A stretch of 64,000 bases of DNA from Temnopleurus reevesii (Eukaryota > Echinodermata > Echinoidea > Temnopleuroida > Temnopleuridae), in NCBI GenBank assembly GCA_036244855.1, contig BQKZ01000294.1:2411-66410 (forward strand). The letters are read 5' to 3'. The notes beneath the pieces were generated by a model. The model saw only the letters and a program-made list of their open reading frames with translations, searched no databases and was not told the DNA's origin. The position numbers were made by a program, and so were the translations under genes. This document shows, in pieces, positions 12,701 through 25,700 of this stretch (its first letter is position 1; the number at the start of each line of letters is the position of its first letter).

Positions 12701-15700
12701 CAAAAGTTGCGCGATACTTGAAAGAAAAAAGTAATGACGCGTCACGAAAAAATTTTGGCGCGTGTGGGAGATATTTGAAAAAATGTTGAAGGGCCCCCCC
12801 CCCCCTGATTAGGGTTAAAGAAAACCATATTTTGTCACTTTAATCAATATCTATAAAAAACAGATTTCGTAACAATATCCCTTAGATGGAAATATTTGGA
12901 AAGTTACATTCTCTCACTTCAAATTGCAATATTACTCTAGAGTGTGTGCTAATATAAGCACAATTTTAATTTTTTTTCTGAAGAGTTTGAATCATTAATA
13001 TGTGAGAATGGTCCCAAAAGGGTTAATGCCAACTTACATATAATACTGAGGAGAGCTTTACACTCGATGGATCCAGCATCATTACTAGCAGTACAGGTAT
13101 ACACCCCATTATCCTGCTTGCTACACCCTCGGATCTCTAAGAACACCATACCATCGTCCCTCTCCCACATGTTGGTCCTGGTGGAGGGGGTAATAACGCC
13201 CCCCTCTGGATCCTTCCAGGTGATGATGGGGCGTGGTCGACCACACACCTGGCAGGAGAGGGTGGCAGTGGTACCCAGGTGGCAGGACTGGTTTACTAGG
13301 GGTAGGGTGAAGGCTGGTGTAGCTGTTCAGATGGGGGAAGGAAAACATTGACTTCTTGATAAATGAATGTGTCGCAAAATCAATGTATAGTATATATGAA
13401 AATTAAATGAGTAAAATGTAGAACGCAAGTGAAGACATAGTCCTCTAATAATGGGGTATACCCCTCAAATAAAAAAGAAAGTCACGCTACTCTTCAGGTA
13501 CCATGACACGAGACAAATAAAGATAGAAAAATCTGTTTATATATATATATATATATATATAATATATGAACATATTATTAATGCCAATAATAGAAATTAT
13601 TGGCATTAATGCACATCTTCAAGACTTCTCTCGTCTTGTCTTTTAATATATATATATATAACTTACATTGAGCCTTCATGATACAATACTCTAAAGATTA
13701 TTTTCATTCATGTTTACGATTTCAACGTTTCATCTGAAGACCCCTCTTCATAGTTCATGTGATTTAAACATTTTGATATTGAACAGCACCACCAAAAAGA
13801 GGTTTCCATAAGAAAGGAAATTTCCAACATAAATCTGTTAACAATATAGATTACAAATTATAAAGAAGGTATGAATAATTAAACAAATGACCTTCCAAAG
13901 ATTTTAAAGAGAGTTTTGTTATTAATTCAAGTGTTGGGAAATACCTTGGAGGAAAATGCATTTTTTTAAATCAAGGCAATGCATAGTGATTTATATCTTA
14001 TGCATATGACACTTTTATGAAAGTATTGCACTTGGCTGCTCAAAAAGATACCAACACAAAGCTTGCCAGACATAGGAACAATTAATGAAAACTTGATTCC
14101 TAGTCAAGTCATTAATTTCTCACTGATCAATTGAAATGACATCTCGTAATTCGATTGCGGGAAAGAATAGCCTAAAAAATTATGGAATTGTGACATAAAG
14201 AATTACAAGTTATAGAAACATAATTTCTAACTTACCAGGTTGATATAAGGAAGCATTCAAGGGCTGAGAAAATGAAAAAAATGAAGATAGTTACCATTCA
14301 ATTTCATTCCAACTACTTCCAACATAATTATGTACAACAAATGGTTTCATATCCAAGCTATAACATTGTTATTTGCATTACAGAAAAAAAATGTTTATTC
14401 ATAAATGACTTTGATCCTTGTATAATTTGAAGAATCAAATAAATATGCCAAGGTATATGTATAGATCATATCTAATTTTATTTAAAAGATCATAAATCAT
14501 AAGATAAAGGATGAATAAAAATCCTTATCACATAATTGGTTCCTCATACCAAGTTTTACATACAAGTTGTACATCACAGCATCTTAATTAGGACTATTGA
14601 TTGGAACCATGGACATTCTTACATGAAAATATATATTCAACACAAAATGATAACTTTCTGTTCTAATAATATTAATAATAATGATAACATAGATTATTTC
14701 TATAGCGCTAAAACCAGAGAGTACCATAGTGCTTTACAATTTAAAAGAACAAAAAATGAAAAAAAAATGTTCCAATTTATTTCTTTAAAAAAGTTTCAAG
14801 CAGAGTTAATTAGGAAACTGACCTTTCCAAGACCTTTTGACCCTGGCTTCTTTGAGTCTCCTTCTTCAGAACTCTTGGTGGAAGTTCTTCGTCTGGGGCG
14901 GGGTATCTTGCTATCCATCTTGCCCAATGGTGACTTGCCTGACGGCGACTTGCCTGACGGCGACTTGCCCATCTTGCCCTTAAATCTTAGCGACCCTTGC
15001 CATGATTTCCTACACAAAATGATACATTGAAGATATAGTAATTGAAAATAATGGAAATTGAAAATAATGGAAATTGTTTCTTTATACAGCCTAACATTAA
15101 TACACATTTGTAAGCGCATAACAAATAATACAAAAAATACCGGAAAACCAGTCTAAAGTAGTTATCTATTCTTGGTTTCATGCGAATGAATCTGTACTGG
15201 AACCTGTCTACATTGGCCACATATTTGTCTCCCTTGGAGGGCTAGTATACACAGGTTTAACAGTATCATGGGATCAAAATGAATAGACAAATTATCTACT
15301 ACAATCATCTGCTTCAAACATTCTTACCACAAATAATGCCATTATAACAATTACATGTACAAACATCTTAGCAGATATATAAAGGATGCGCTGTGTGGCA
15401 TTGATTCTGGAAAAGGGTGATTGACACAGAACATGTTCTTTATACAGAACTCAAAATTGTGACTTTTGCTGGAAATGGGTCATCTCCAAAATGCTGCAAA
15501 TAGGCTAACTGCTCACAAAATTATCAATGAGAAATCATATGACTTACATATTGATTTAACAAATATTCTTAACATCATACCTCTTGTCCTTGAGGGTTGG
15601 AAGAAAAAATAGAACGAAACAGTACAACTACACTGTGCATGCTATTTATATCAAATATAATAAACTTGAAAAAAATTGTCACATCAATGCTCTTCAGAGA

Positions 15701-18700
15701 TACTGAAGAAAATCAGAGAAAATATCACAACTATTTGAAATATCCATGACTATTCATGCAGGGTATTTCCATTTTCATTAACAACAAAACTAAGTTGCAC
15801 ATTGGAGGAAACCCTCGTTATCCTTTTCAAAACCAATAATACATCCTGTATTATGTAACTATTTTCAGTTTCACCATGTATTCTCCTAAAAACACAAGTA
15901 GGTCATATCTAAAAGGTGTATAAAGGATAAATTCGCATACACAAACTAATAAATAGAAAACCATGCATATTACACCATAGAACTCAAGCAGAGATGGAAC
16001 GCAAAATATCTAAACAAAAAGTTCACATAAACCCTTCTCCAATGGATACCCAATGGCAGCAGAATAACAGATTACCATAGCCAAAGAATGGGATTTTTAT
16101 AAAGAATGTGACTAATAGAGACTAATCAATTAAGAACTTCAGAGATACCAGTTGGAATTGATAAGAGGGACTGTATTTCATCTAGATTGCTAAATTGTGT
16201 ACACAAAATTGCACAGACTATGGCCCAGGTTGTGTTTCATAAAGCTGTTCATAGAGCAATGTATGACTCTCCGCGAGACTAGTGACCCTTTTCTGCAATC
16301 AATGATAACTCCTGTTGCTAAATCGCACCTGAGAAATGGATGCCAGTAGTTTATCGAGTTGGTCGTAGATCTATGAACAGCTTTATGTAACACAATCGGG
16401 ACCGAATTCAGCCTTTTAACTGAATTCTCATACCCTTAGAATTGGTCATGCATTAACAGCGTATAAAGCACGAATATCCCCAGCGTATAAAGTTAGGCAG
16501 ACATTTTTATTCATTGAAATATTAGCTGATCATGAGGAGAAAGATTGCAGTATACAGAAAATACATCTTGAGCATAGGATGAGTGAAGGGAGAATGTAGG
16601 CTAGAATTTTGAATATGGAAGTCGACAAAGTGTAGAAGGCAAGTGCAATAAACATGAAATACAGACAACAATACCTTCTCTGTATAATGCAATTGAAAGG
16701 ATAACTCCTAATTTCAGATGTAAGAAAAGGAAAAAAAACAGAAGCAAAGATGGACAAATATTCATACTTTACGCAGAGAAAGAAAGATGAACAAAGAGGG
16801 GTATTCTAAAGTTGAGATTAAATAGGAGTCCCAAAGCTTCCACGCCCAATCCTGTAGTTGATTCTAAAATACTAATATGGTAGTTGCTTTTGTTTAAGAA
16901 ATCGTAACATCAAAATAGCAGCAACAACAACAATAACAATAAGAGATGTGAACTACAAGTCCATGTGCCATAATTTTGAGAGAAATACACAAATAAATGT
17001 CACAACTTTCCTATCTAAAAAACATAAATTACTGCATGCAACCAAATCAAAACTTCTCATGCTATTCACAAACTGTACTCGAAGGTTTAGACATATCATT
17101 TTAAGAGATATTTCTTGATTTTAAACACAAAGTTATCACTTTACAGCATGCATGCAAAACCATCAGTTCACAAGATTGAACTGGATAATACACAACCTTC
17201 TATCATACTGTGTTCTCAGTGCAAATGAGATCAGATACATTGCCCTTATTTTTCAACGAAAATAATTTTCCCAAACAGTGTTTTCAAAACATTCCATAAA
17301 ATTCTGAATACTTATGGTTTTGAAAGATTATTTGTGGTCCCAATACCTAACTGTCCAGTAGATTCTCAATGGGTGACTTCAAGTACGGTGTTGAACGCTG
17401 GTGTTGGTGTTGCAGCAAAACCAACACCAGCCTCAACACCAAACTTGAAGTCTGTCGGTGTTTGGGGTAGACCTCGCAAGATTCTGACGCATTTCCGGTC
17501 GTTTCTGTATCACTTCTGTGACCTGACCAACGGTGTTGGAGTTCGGTTTATGGACCGTTTTGCTCTCTCAACACCAACACCAACACCGAACACCATACTT
17601 GAAGTCACCCATTGATAGTGTTAAAACGAGGCTTGATGGCATTGCTATTCAGGAATCTAAATATGATTGTTTCTGCACAATTCTTGGGGGGGGGGGAGGT
17701 GAAAATTGATACAAACAAGTTGATCAGACCATCAGTTCGAACCTTGTTTCACAATGTTCACTTTCATTATTTAGTTCTGAGCGATTCTAAAAAAAATTTC
17801 ATACATATATTATCCAAAAATCAGTTTGATATTTGCCAGCCTTTTTTATCAAATTTAGGCCACCTTTGTTTATTTTGATGCTAGCAAATTTGATGCATAT
17901 TCTCTCATTTTATTTCAATTGCACGTCTTATATCAAATTCTTAAACTGTATTTTGTTAATATGTGAAATTCAGACCTTGGCTGCTTGGATTTTTCAATGG
18001 TGATGAAACACATAACCATTACTTATAGAAGGGCCGCATATTCATATATCAAAATATTCCTCATAGAATGGGTTAGTGCTAGAGACTTGAAACAATATTA
18101 AGCAAGTTGCAAGATGATACAGAAATGACAGAAAATATTTTCCCCATCAAATATTCTAGCAATATTCACAGTGTGTTACAAGAACATCAATTTTTAAATA
18201 AATTTCTACAAAACACAAGTGCACAATTTCACAAATATTTATATATTTACACAACATAAAGCAACCTTGTTGACCAAACTTTCACAGATACCACATCAAG
18301 TTGCTTTGCATGCAACTCACCAACCATCGTGGCATGCAATTCTGCATACCAGTGATGTACATCATGTATCCATTCCAACGTCTTCATTGGTCAAATATTC
18401 ATTGTCTTGGTGATATTCAACATAGCTGGTGGATGAAAGTAGCGGTCATGTACGTATGATGTTGCCAATTTGAGGATGATGATGACGCTTGTCATATCCT
18501 CTATATGCAGATCTTTCTTGTTCCAGGATGGACGTGAGATGTAGCATACACATACCATCAACATCATATCAACTATCAAAACACAGTACACATCTATCCT
18601 TCCAGATGAAACAGCTTTGCTTGCAAAGATCCAAACCAAAATAATATCAAATTGTGCCCAACCTAAAGGTAGTAGGAATATGGTTCATTATAATAAATCA

Positions 18701-21700
18701 CATTATTTCTCATCGTCTCATGCATTCTGAGAAAGGGAGTCAGCCAATAAAAAATAGCAGTTTTTTTATTGATACTTTTTAGAAAACAATATTATCAAAA
18801 TGAACATGAAAATCAGGAGAAAAATATATCTGTGAAAGTCTCTGCAAAATCAAAGCCGCTCATATATTACTCAGTCACCTTGCACACTGCAAACCGTGAT
18901 AAATCTTTAAAAATAAGCACTCACTCCCTCAAGTTGCTTAGGTCTACTGAAGAATAAACAAAAGCTACTTAATTAATTTTTAATCTATTTTGTTTAGTTG
19001 GTTTGTAAATTAGATTAGTTATGTGGATATTTCTTTTCGTTACTATTATCAGATGGCTTTGAAGTGGATTTTTACTTTGTTCTATAGAAATATTTGTAAC
19101 TCAACTAACACAATAAATCATTTTCTGCTACAGGTGTACCTTTATACATCCTGTAATAGTTCTGATGTATTCTGTAAATGGCATTATCAAACAAATTAAA
19201 AATATGAAGGTCTTAAATAGAACACTATGAACCTTGAACAAATAATTTGCCTTAGATCAGATTCAAGTGATTATGACCGTCATTTCTTCCCAATATGAAG
19301 TACATTCCCTAGTTAAATATATGGCCCAGATCACCCCGATTTGACATGACTCTTACGCTGACCGTACAACTTGCAATCTGCCAATGATCCGATTTGGGAA
19401 ATATATCGTAGAAGCATAATGTATAAGCATTTTGATTTTTTATTTTGCCTGGACATCTTTATGACTAGGGATTAATTTGGTTTTCATTCTGATGAGAACA
19501 GTTGCATTTTGCAATTTTCTCAATGTCAGTATTAATCTGAGTTTTCAGAGCCACAAACACATTATGCTTTCTTTAAAAAATCAGACAGAAAGCCGGTTGT
19601 AAAATGTGCGGTGAGCTTAAGTCCAGTTGATTGACTGAGGTACAACAGGGTAATGGAAGAGTCCTCAGTCAGCGCAAGGATTTTTTTTCATTGTCTGTTT
19701 TAACACTTTAAATTTTTACACTCCACCCTGCATGCACTCATAGTAAAACATGATGTTGATTAAAGACAATTCATACCACACACTCATCATTTTTCCATCT
19801 TTATTTTTCCAATAATATTATATTTTTTTGCATCCAGACATTGAATACACAATCTTATGATTGATGTCAAAACTAATAACAATAATCATTATAACTCAGT
19901 CCTTTTCTTCGTCAACATCATCTCAAGATAAAATCCCTCTACAACTTTGCACATATGCCATCTTCGTGTCGTCATAAAGAGAAGGAAAAAAAACAGTTCT
20001 GTCTGTCGTCTCACAGAATAATGAATAATTTTTCAACACACAAGGAAAAAAGTTACAATCAATTGAATATAACAAGAGAGATAGCCATAGAAGTATCAAT
20101 TCAAATTCACATTAATTTTTTTTGTACTGATGTTCCATTACATAGTATTTTTTCATTATTGTACACACTTTATCACAGTATCTTTTTTTAATCTAGCTTT
20201 GTACCTTATGAACATTTTGTACAAGAAAGTCAATATTAGAGAGATATGTATATAGAGTGATAGAGAGTAAAAATAAAAATGACATTACTTTAAAATTTGC
20301 AACCTTTCAAGAAATGTTATTTCTGTTTGCGATAAAAATTCCTTTATCTAGCTCATAATACATCGCACTAGCATAGGGATTGAGATGATATAGACACACA
20401 CTCTGTAAACAAGCTTACAAATACTTAGCTAATAGTATGATCATATGTATATATGCTAGATATAAATAAAGTGTAAAAATAAATCCTGTCTTTCAGTCTC
20501 TTCATTCTTGTACTACAATATAATATATCAAGATCAATCAAACTAATTTAAGGGCATTTTATACTTTATACAAGTAGCATTAAATATGGTGCAATAATCC
20601 TACACTGAACGATATTTGTGGTGATATTCTTAGTCTATGGTTAGCGTTTGTCATGTTATTGGTATGATAAATCATAAAACTTTACAGAGTAAACTGTATC
20701 TAATCTAGAATTGCATGATTTTTGTACTTCCCTTATTTCCACAAGTGAATGAAAGACCAAATGTGAAGTTTTCACCACAAGAAAATATCCTAATGTGTTT
20801 TGTTGGTTCAATCACTGAGAATGAAATTCTAATGATGAGAATATGGCTTAAAACCATTAGCGTGAAAATGCTACTCCATAAAAAATACCAGCTTAAACAG
20901 AAGCCATATTTGAGAAAGTATTTGTTGTGATTCTTCATTGTGACCTTATCTGCCAATGAGCAACAGTATAAATTTGGAAATCACCCTGAGTAGAGGGGAC
21001 AGAGAAATTGGGCATAGTAAACAATTTCCATTCAAGCACTGGCAATACATGTAGCTAGAGGCACACAAAAGAAGTTTTCTTCCCTCTTGTTATGCAAAAA
21101 TATGTCAAACAGGAGTTGTTTACTTTGTCCGATTTATTTGTCCCTTTTGCTCACAGTGAATTTTTATTTGTTTAGTTATCCAGCTTTGCTACATGCTTGA
21201 CCCTGTATAGAGTCCTGTACTCTGTATCACTTTAAGTTTGAAAATAAAAGGGTCTAAAAAATAATCTAATAGAATTCATGAAGTAGGGGTAAAGCCCGGG
21301 TCACATAGGACCCCGGAAGCAACACGATTCACTCTGACTTGCTGTTCTGAGGCAGTTAACTGTGAATTAACAAAGAGTCGGGGTGAATCGAGTTGCTTCC
21401 GGGGTCCTACGTGACCAGGGCTTAAGGGAAAATGAAGTATGATATTTGTTTGACTCACCATAATTGGGTTTGTCCATTTTCACATAAGGTTGATAAATTA
21501 TTGTGATAAATGCATTGAGACGCATTTTGACATGGGTGAAGAATAATTTTGCGTAGCCCTGCATTATAAAGAGTTGGTAATTTTATATTGCAAGTGGATA
21601 TTTATGCCATTTGCAACTGGAAATGTAAATTTTTGAAGCTGTCATTCATTATGTGATAAGTGGAAAGATAGCATCCAGCTGGATGCTTATACAAGTCATG

Positions 21701-22686
21701 TAGATTGTCACTATTGAGTTGATTGTATCATGAAACGTACAGCATCAATACTTTTATAAAATTCAGGTGACCCCTGTTGAAGCCAAAGGCTTAGATTAAT
21801 GGATATTGCACCAGCTGAATCAGCTCAATTTTATTAAAGCCCCGGTCACATAGGACCCCGGAAGCAACACGCTTTGTTCTGAGGCAGACAACTGTGAATT
21901 AACATAGAGTCGTGTTGAATCGTGTTGCTTCCGAGGCCAGATGTGACCGGGGCTTGTTCTTGACAATGCTAGTCATTTGATTTGATTTGATACATTCATT
22001 GAAACATACATTGTGGTGGAAAAACCCGTTCAGGACATGCTGTTTTTCAATGGCGGTGTGTATTACATTTAAAGTGGAGAAACCAAAACTCTTTATAATA
22101 CAAGACTTAGGTATAATGAAAAAGGTGTAATAATCTATATTCTGAGTAAAATTTTGAGGCATAATAATGAAAGTAGAGGGATATATGATAAATTCATCAA
22201 ATGACACCTTCTTTTCTTAATAAACCAAACAAATGGTTTGTGATTTAGACATGTAGCAAACGATATGACATCAAAGTGCTCTTTCAGTTCTGTACAGATT
22301 AAAACATGTATGAAATATGGCCCAGAGAGACACAAAACAATCAATGCTGGCTTTACCAAATTTTTCAAAATTTCAAAAAACACCCGACATTAAAACAGCT
22401 ATAATAGAGCACCCTCTATTGGTAGAGAAGGTTCAAATCAAGCAGATCTGTCTGTACAATCTATAATACATATTTGATATCTACACTAATTCAATACATC
22501 AAAGTATGTACAGTCATATATTCTAGTGCTTTTATATTTACTTTGATTCATCACACATAAAACTGAGATTACCTTTTGAGTGTAACAGAGATTATTTGCC
22601 ACCTTCAACCCTTGTTCGGCATTTCAGTGTAACCACACATAAAAATTCACAGAAAAAACATTTCAATCAACATACATGAATGGAAA

Positions 22687-22726
<40 letters not shown>

Positions 22727-25700
22727 GTATGATTTACTGTTTTCAAGCAGCAATATCCATGTACATATTGACTGATTACCTAAATAATGAAATTTCCATG
22801 ATAAAAGTTTAGAGGGTTGCCAACTGCTACATGCATTCCTGAACCCTATCAGTCCCAATCAAAATGACATGCACATACAGAAGCAGATCCAGGATTGGCC
22901 AATGAGAGAGGGAGGGAGGGGTGAGATGCAGCAAACTGATCTCTGCAAACAGAACAGTAGTGCTGTGGCACTGTGGCGCTAATATGGAGGGGGGGGGGGC
23001 AGGTGATTGGCCCCCTGAATATGCTGGTGCATATGCACCCCGAAATTAATCATAACCCCTACCATATTGAATGTAAAACATCCTAAACTTGAGTCAGAGT
23101 TTGGATTAAAAAATGGCACGTTATCCCATCCAAGAACCAACCAAACAGAATGACTTATTTCTACTAGCTTTAGATCATGTATCAAGTGAGTGGATATGAC
23201 TCTGAAATAAATGAAGGAGTAATTAGTGGATTACTGAATGATGTCTTCAAATGCTTGGTGAAATTGATGATTAAAACATGCCTAATGAATTCTGCAAAAG
23301 ATCATGGTGACTGTCTGGAAAAAAAATTGACAAAGCAACGGCATATTCATATCATATGACATTGAGTTTTTACATTGACCCCTGACGTAAAACCTTAAGT
23401 TGACAAAACCAATGTGAATTTAATAAAAAAGGAACGAAATTTATCAGCTTAAAATACCCCTTATATGGATCAATAAAAGGAAGTCAAAATAAAAAGAAAA
23501 TTGTGGAAGGCTAAAAATTAGAAATATCCATTTTGGACTAAAATTTAATGAAGAACTAAAAACAATATTCATGATCAGTCCATGAACCAAAATGACTTTA
23601 ACTTATTCCACCTGTTCCCCATAATAATTCTATTTGAGTAGCCCTGTCAGAAAAAATGCTGATACTATGCAAAATATTAATTAAAAAAGAAACTTTAAAA
23701 TGAATTAAACCCAAATAAAATAAAATCGTAGAAAACAAACTTTCAGTATGGTCTTCTTTCCAAATTGATGTTGGAATGTTTATGATCTGATTTATAAAAG
23801 GAACTTTCCCCTCTTATTTTATAATTTATAAAAGGTTGAATACATTTGTTGAAAATTGTTTTAACCAAATTTGCTGCTCATACCAGAGCTGAATTGAGGA
23901 TCTTATCCTTTACTGGAGTACACAGTTTGTGCTCTTTTTAGAATCTTTATTCTTGGGTGTCCGCTCATCTGGTTGATGCTCAACTATGGTTTGAATTGAT
24001 TCTTGTTCAAAACCAGTTTGACCTGGTTGTATTTCAGGCAAAACAGATTCACATTTTTTGAGAAAATATTGGTAAAAGTTTTCCCTATGATGCTCAGGCA
24101 CATCACTACAAACGTGTGTCTCTTCTTCGATCATCATTTCTTTCCTAATTTCTGCTTCACTATCGGGTGCACCTCTCACAAGGTCAACATACTTAGTTTC
24201 ATGTAGATCATTATTTTCCGTTAAGACTGAATTTGCTAGAGGTTTGGGCTCAGGAAAATCAAATACAGTCTTTCCATGTACCACTGAATTCCATTTCTGA
24301 TGGAAATCGGGGCTAAGCAAAGCTTCAAAATTGTTACTAAAATTGTATGGTGAAAGTGGAGCATAGGTATCATTCAGAATGTCAAAATCAGGGGAAACTA
24401 GGTCTGGAAATCCAGAGATAGGAGATCTTTTTCCTCGGCTCAAATGAACTGATGACCTCAGAGGTTTGGAGATCATTTCCTCTCCTATAAGTTTATTCAA
24501 TTGAGGGGCCATTTCTTTGGGATTTGAACAAGAGCTAAATGACTCGGTTTTATAACTACAACTTTTAGGATCATAACTAATGTACGATACCATTGTTATT
24601 CCAAGAACGCAGTGTAGAAGAAATGCAGGGAAAGAAAAGTTACAGACGAAAAATCACGTTATTCACTTTTCAAAAATTCAACAATAGCCCACTCCTTTTA
24701 AATCAGGGAAGTGTGATAACTTAGGATTATCCTAGCTTTTAGATCAATCTTGTAGATGTAACTCCTTGATGAAGCCTTCTGTTTCAGAAGAATTTGTTGT
24801 TACATAATACTTACATCTGATTATTTTCTCACTTACAGACATGTAACTCACACAAAACATTAGGCCTGGAGTAAAGTTCATTGTGACCTGTGGGAATCTT
24901 TATAAGAGACCATCTAAAACAATAGAAAAGTTTTGCAAACAAAGAGATATTTGAAGTAATAAACACAAATACTGACAAGAAGACATATTCCGAAACAAGG
25001 TAGAACATCAAGAGGCATTTTATGAGGTTTTCCCTCATTTCACCAAGATGTAAAAGAACAATGTCTCAGTTTGGAATATTATTGCCTTGCAGAAAGTCAT
25101 TAGTTCAGTGCATATAGCACAATTCTGTCTGGCAAAGGTCTGTAAAAAGGTGCAGTTTCTTATAACAGTCCACTCACGAGCTGTGATGTCCTTGTACCTA
25201 ATAGATGGTCGTAAGTACGGGATGAGTAGTGATCTGAGTGGAAAAAGGTCCTAGGCACACAGGAAAATTTCTTTTAATACAGAATTTCAACAATGTCTGG
25301 ATACAAATCCTGGTCTCTGTGAGACTATCACCAATCTAGGATTGCGTCTCTGTAGCTTTAGAGTCAAACCACGTCCTGAAGTTATCCAGTGTTTGCTTGC
25401 GTCTGTGTAGTACTACAGTCAAACCCACTTGCATCTGTGTAGCTACCGATATATTGTCAACCAGCGCTTTTGTATCTATAGTCGGACTGTGTTTGCACTG
25501 ATGAAAACTGTCGTCAGGAACTGATTGTGTCGCCATGGCACTACAGCCAATCAGGTTTAGTGTTCCTGAGGCAGTACGGTCAAAACACGCTAGCTCCCGT
25601 GTGGCATCATTGTCAACCAATTTACTTTGTCTCAGCTGCACTGTAGTTAGCTGAATCTTCCTAACATTGCAAACAGCTGCATGTATAGGAAGTACAGATA

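Noticed and set aside
12949..13037. C-terminal extension of the Ig exon
   Set aside because: Lies beyond a consensus gtaagt donor and does not resemble the family.
14536..15030. 164-codon plus-strand ORF
   Set aside because: Antisense to exon 19; its DGDLP repeats are the complement of the KSPSG repeats.
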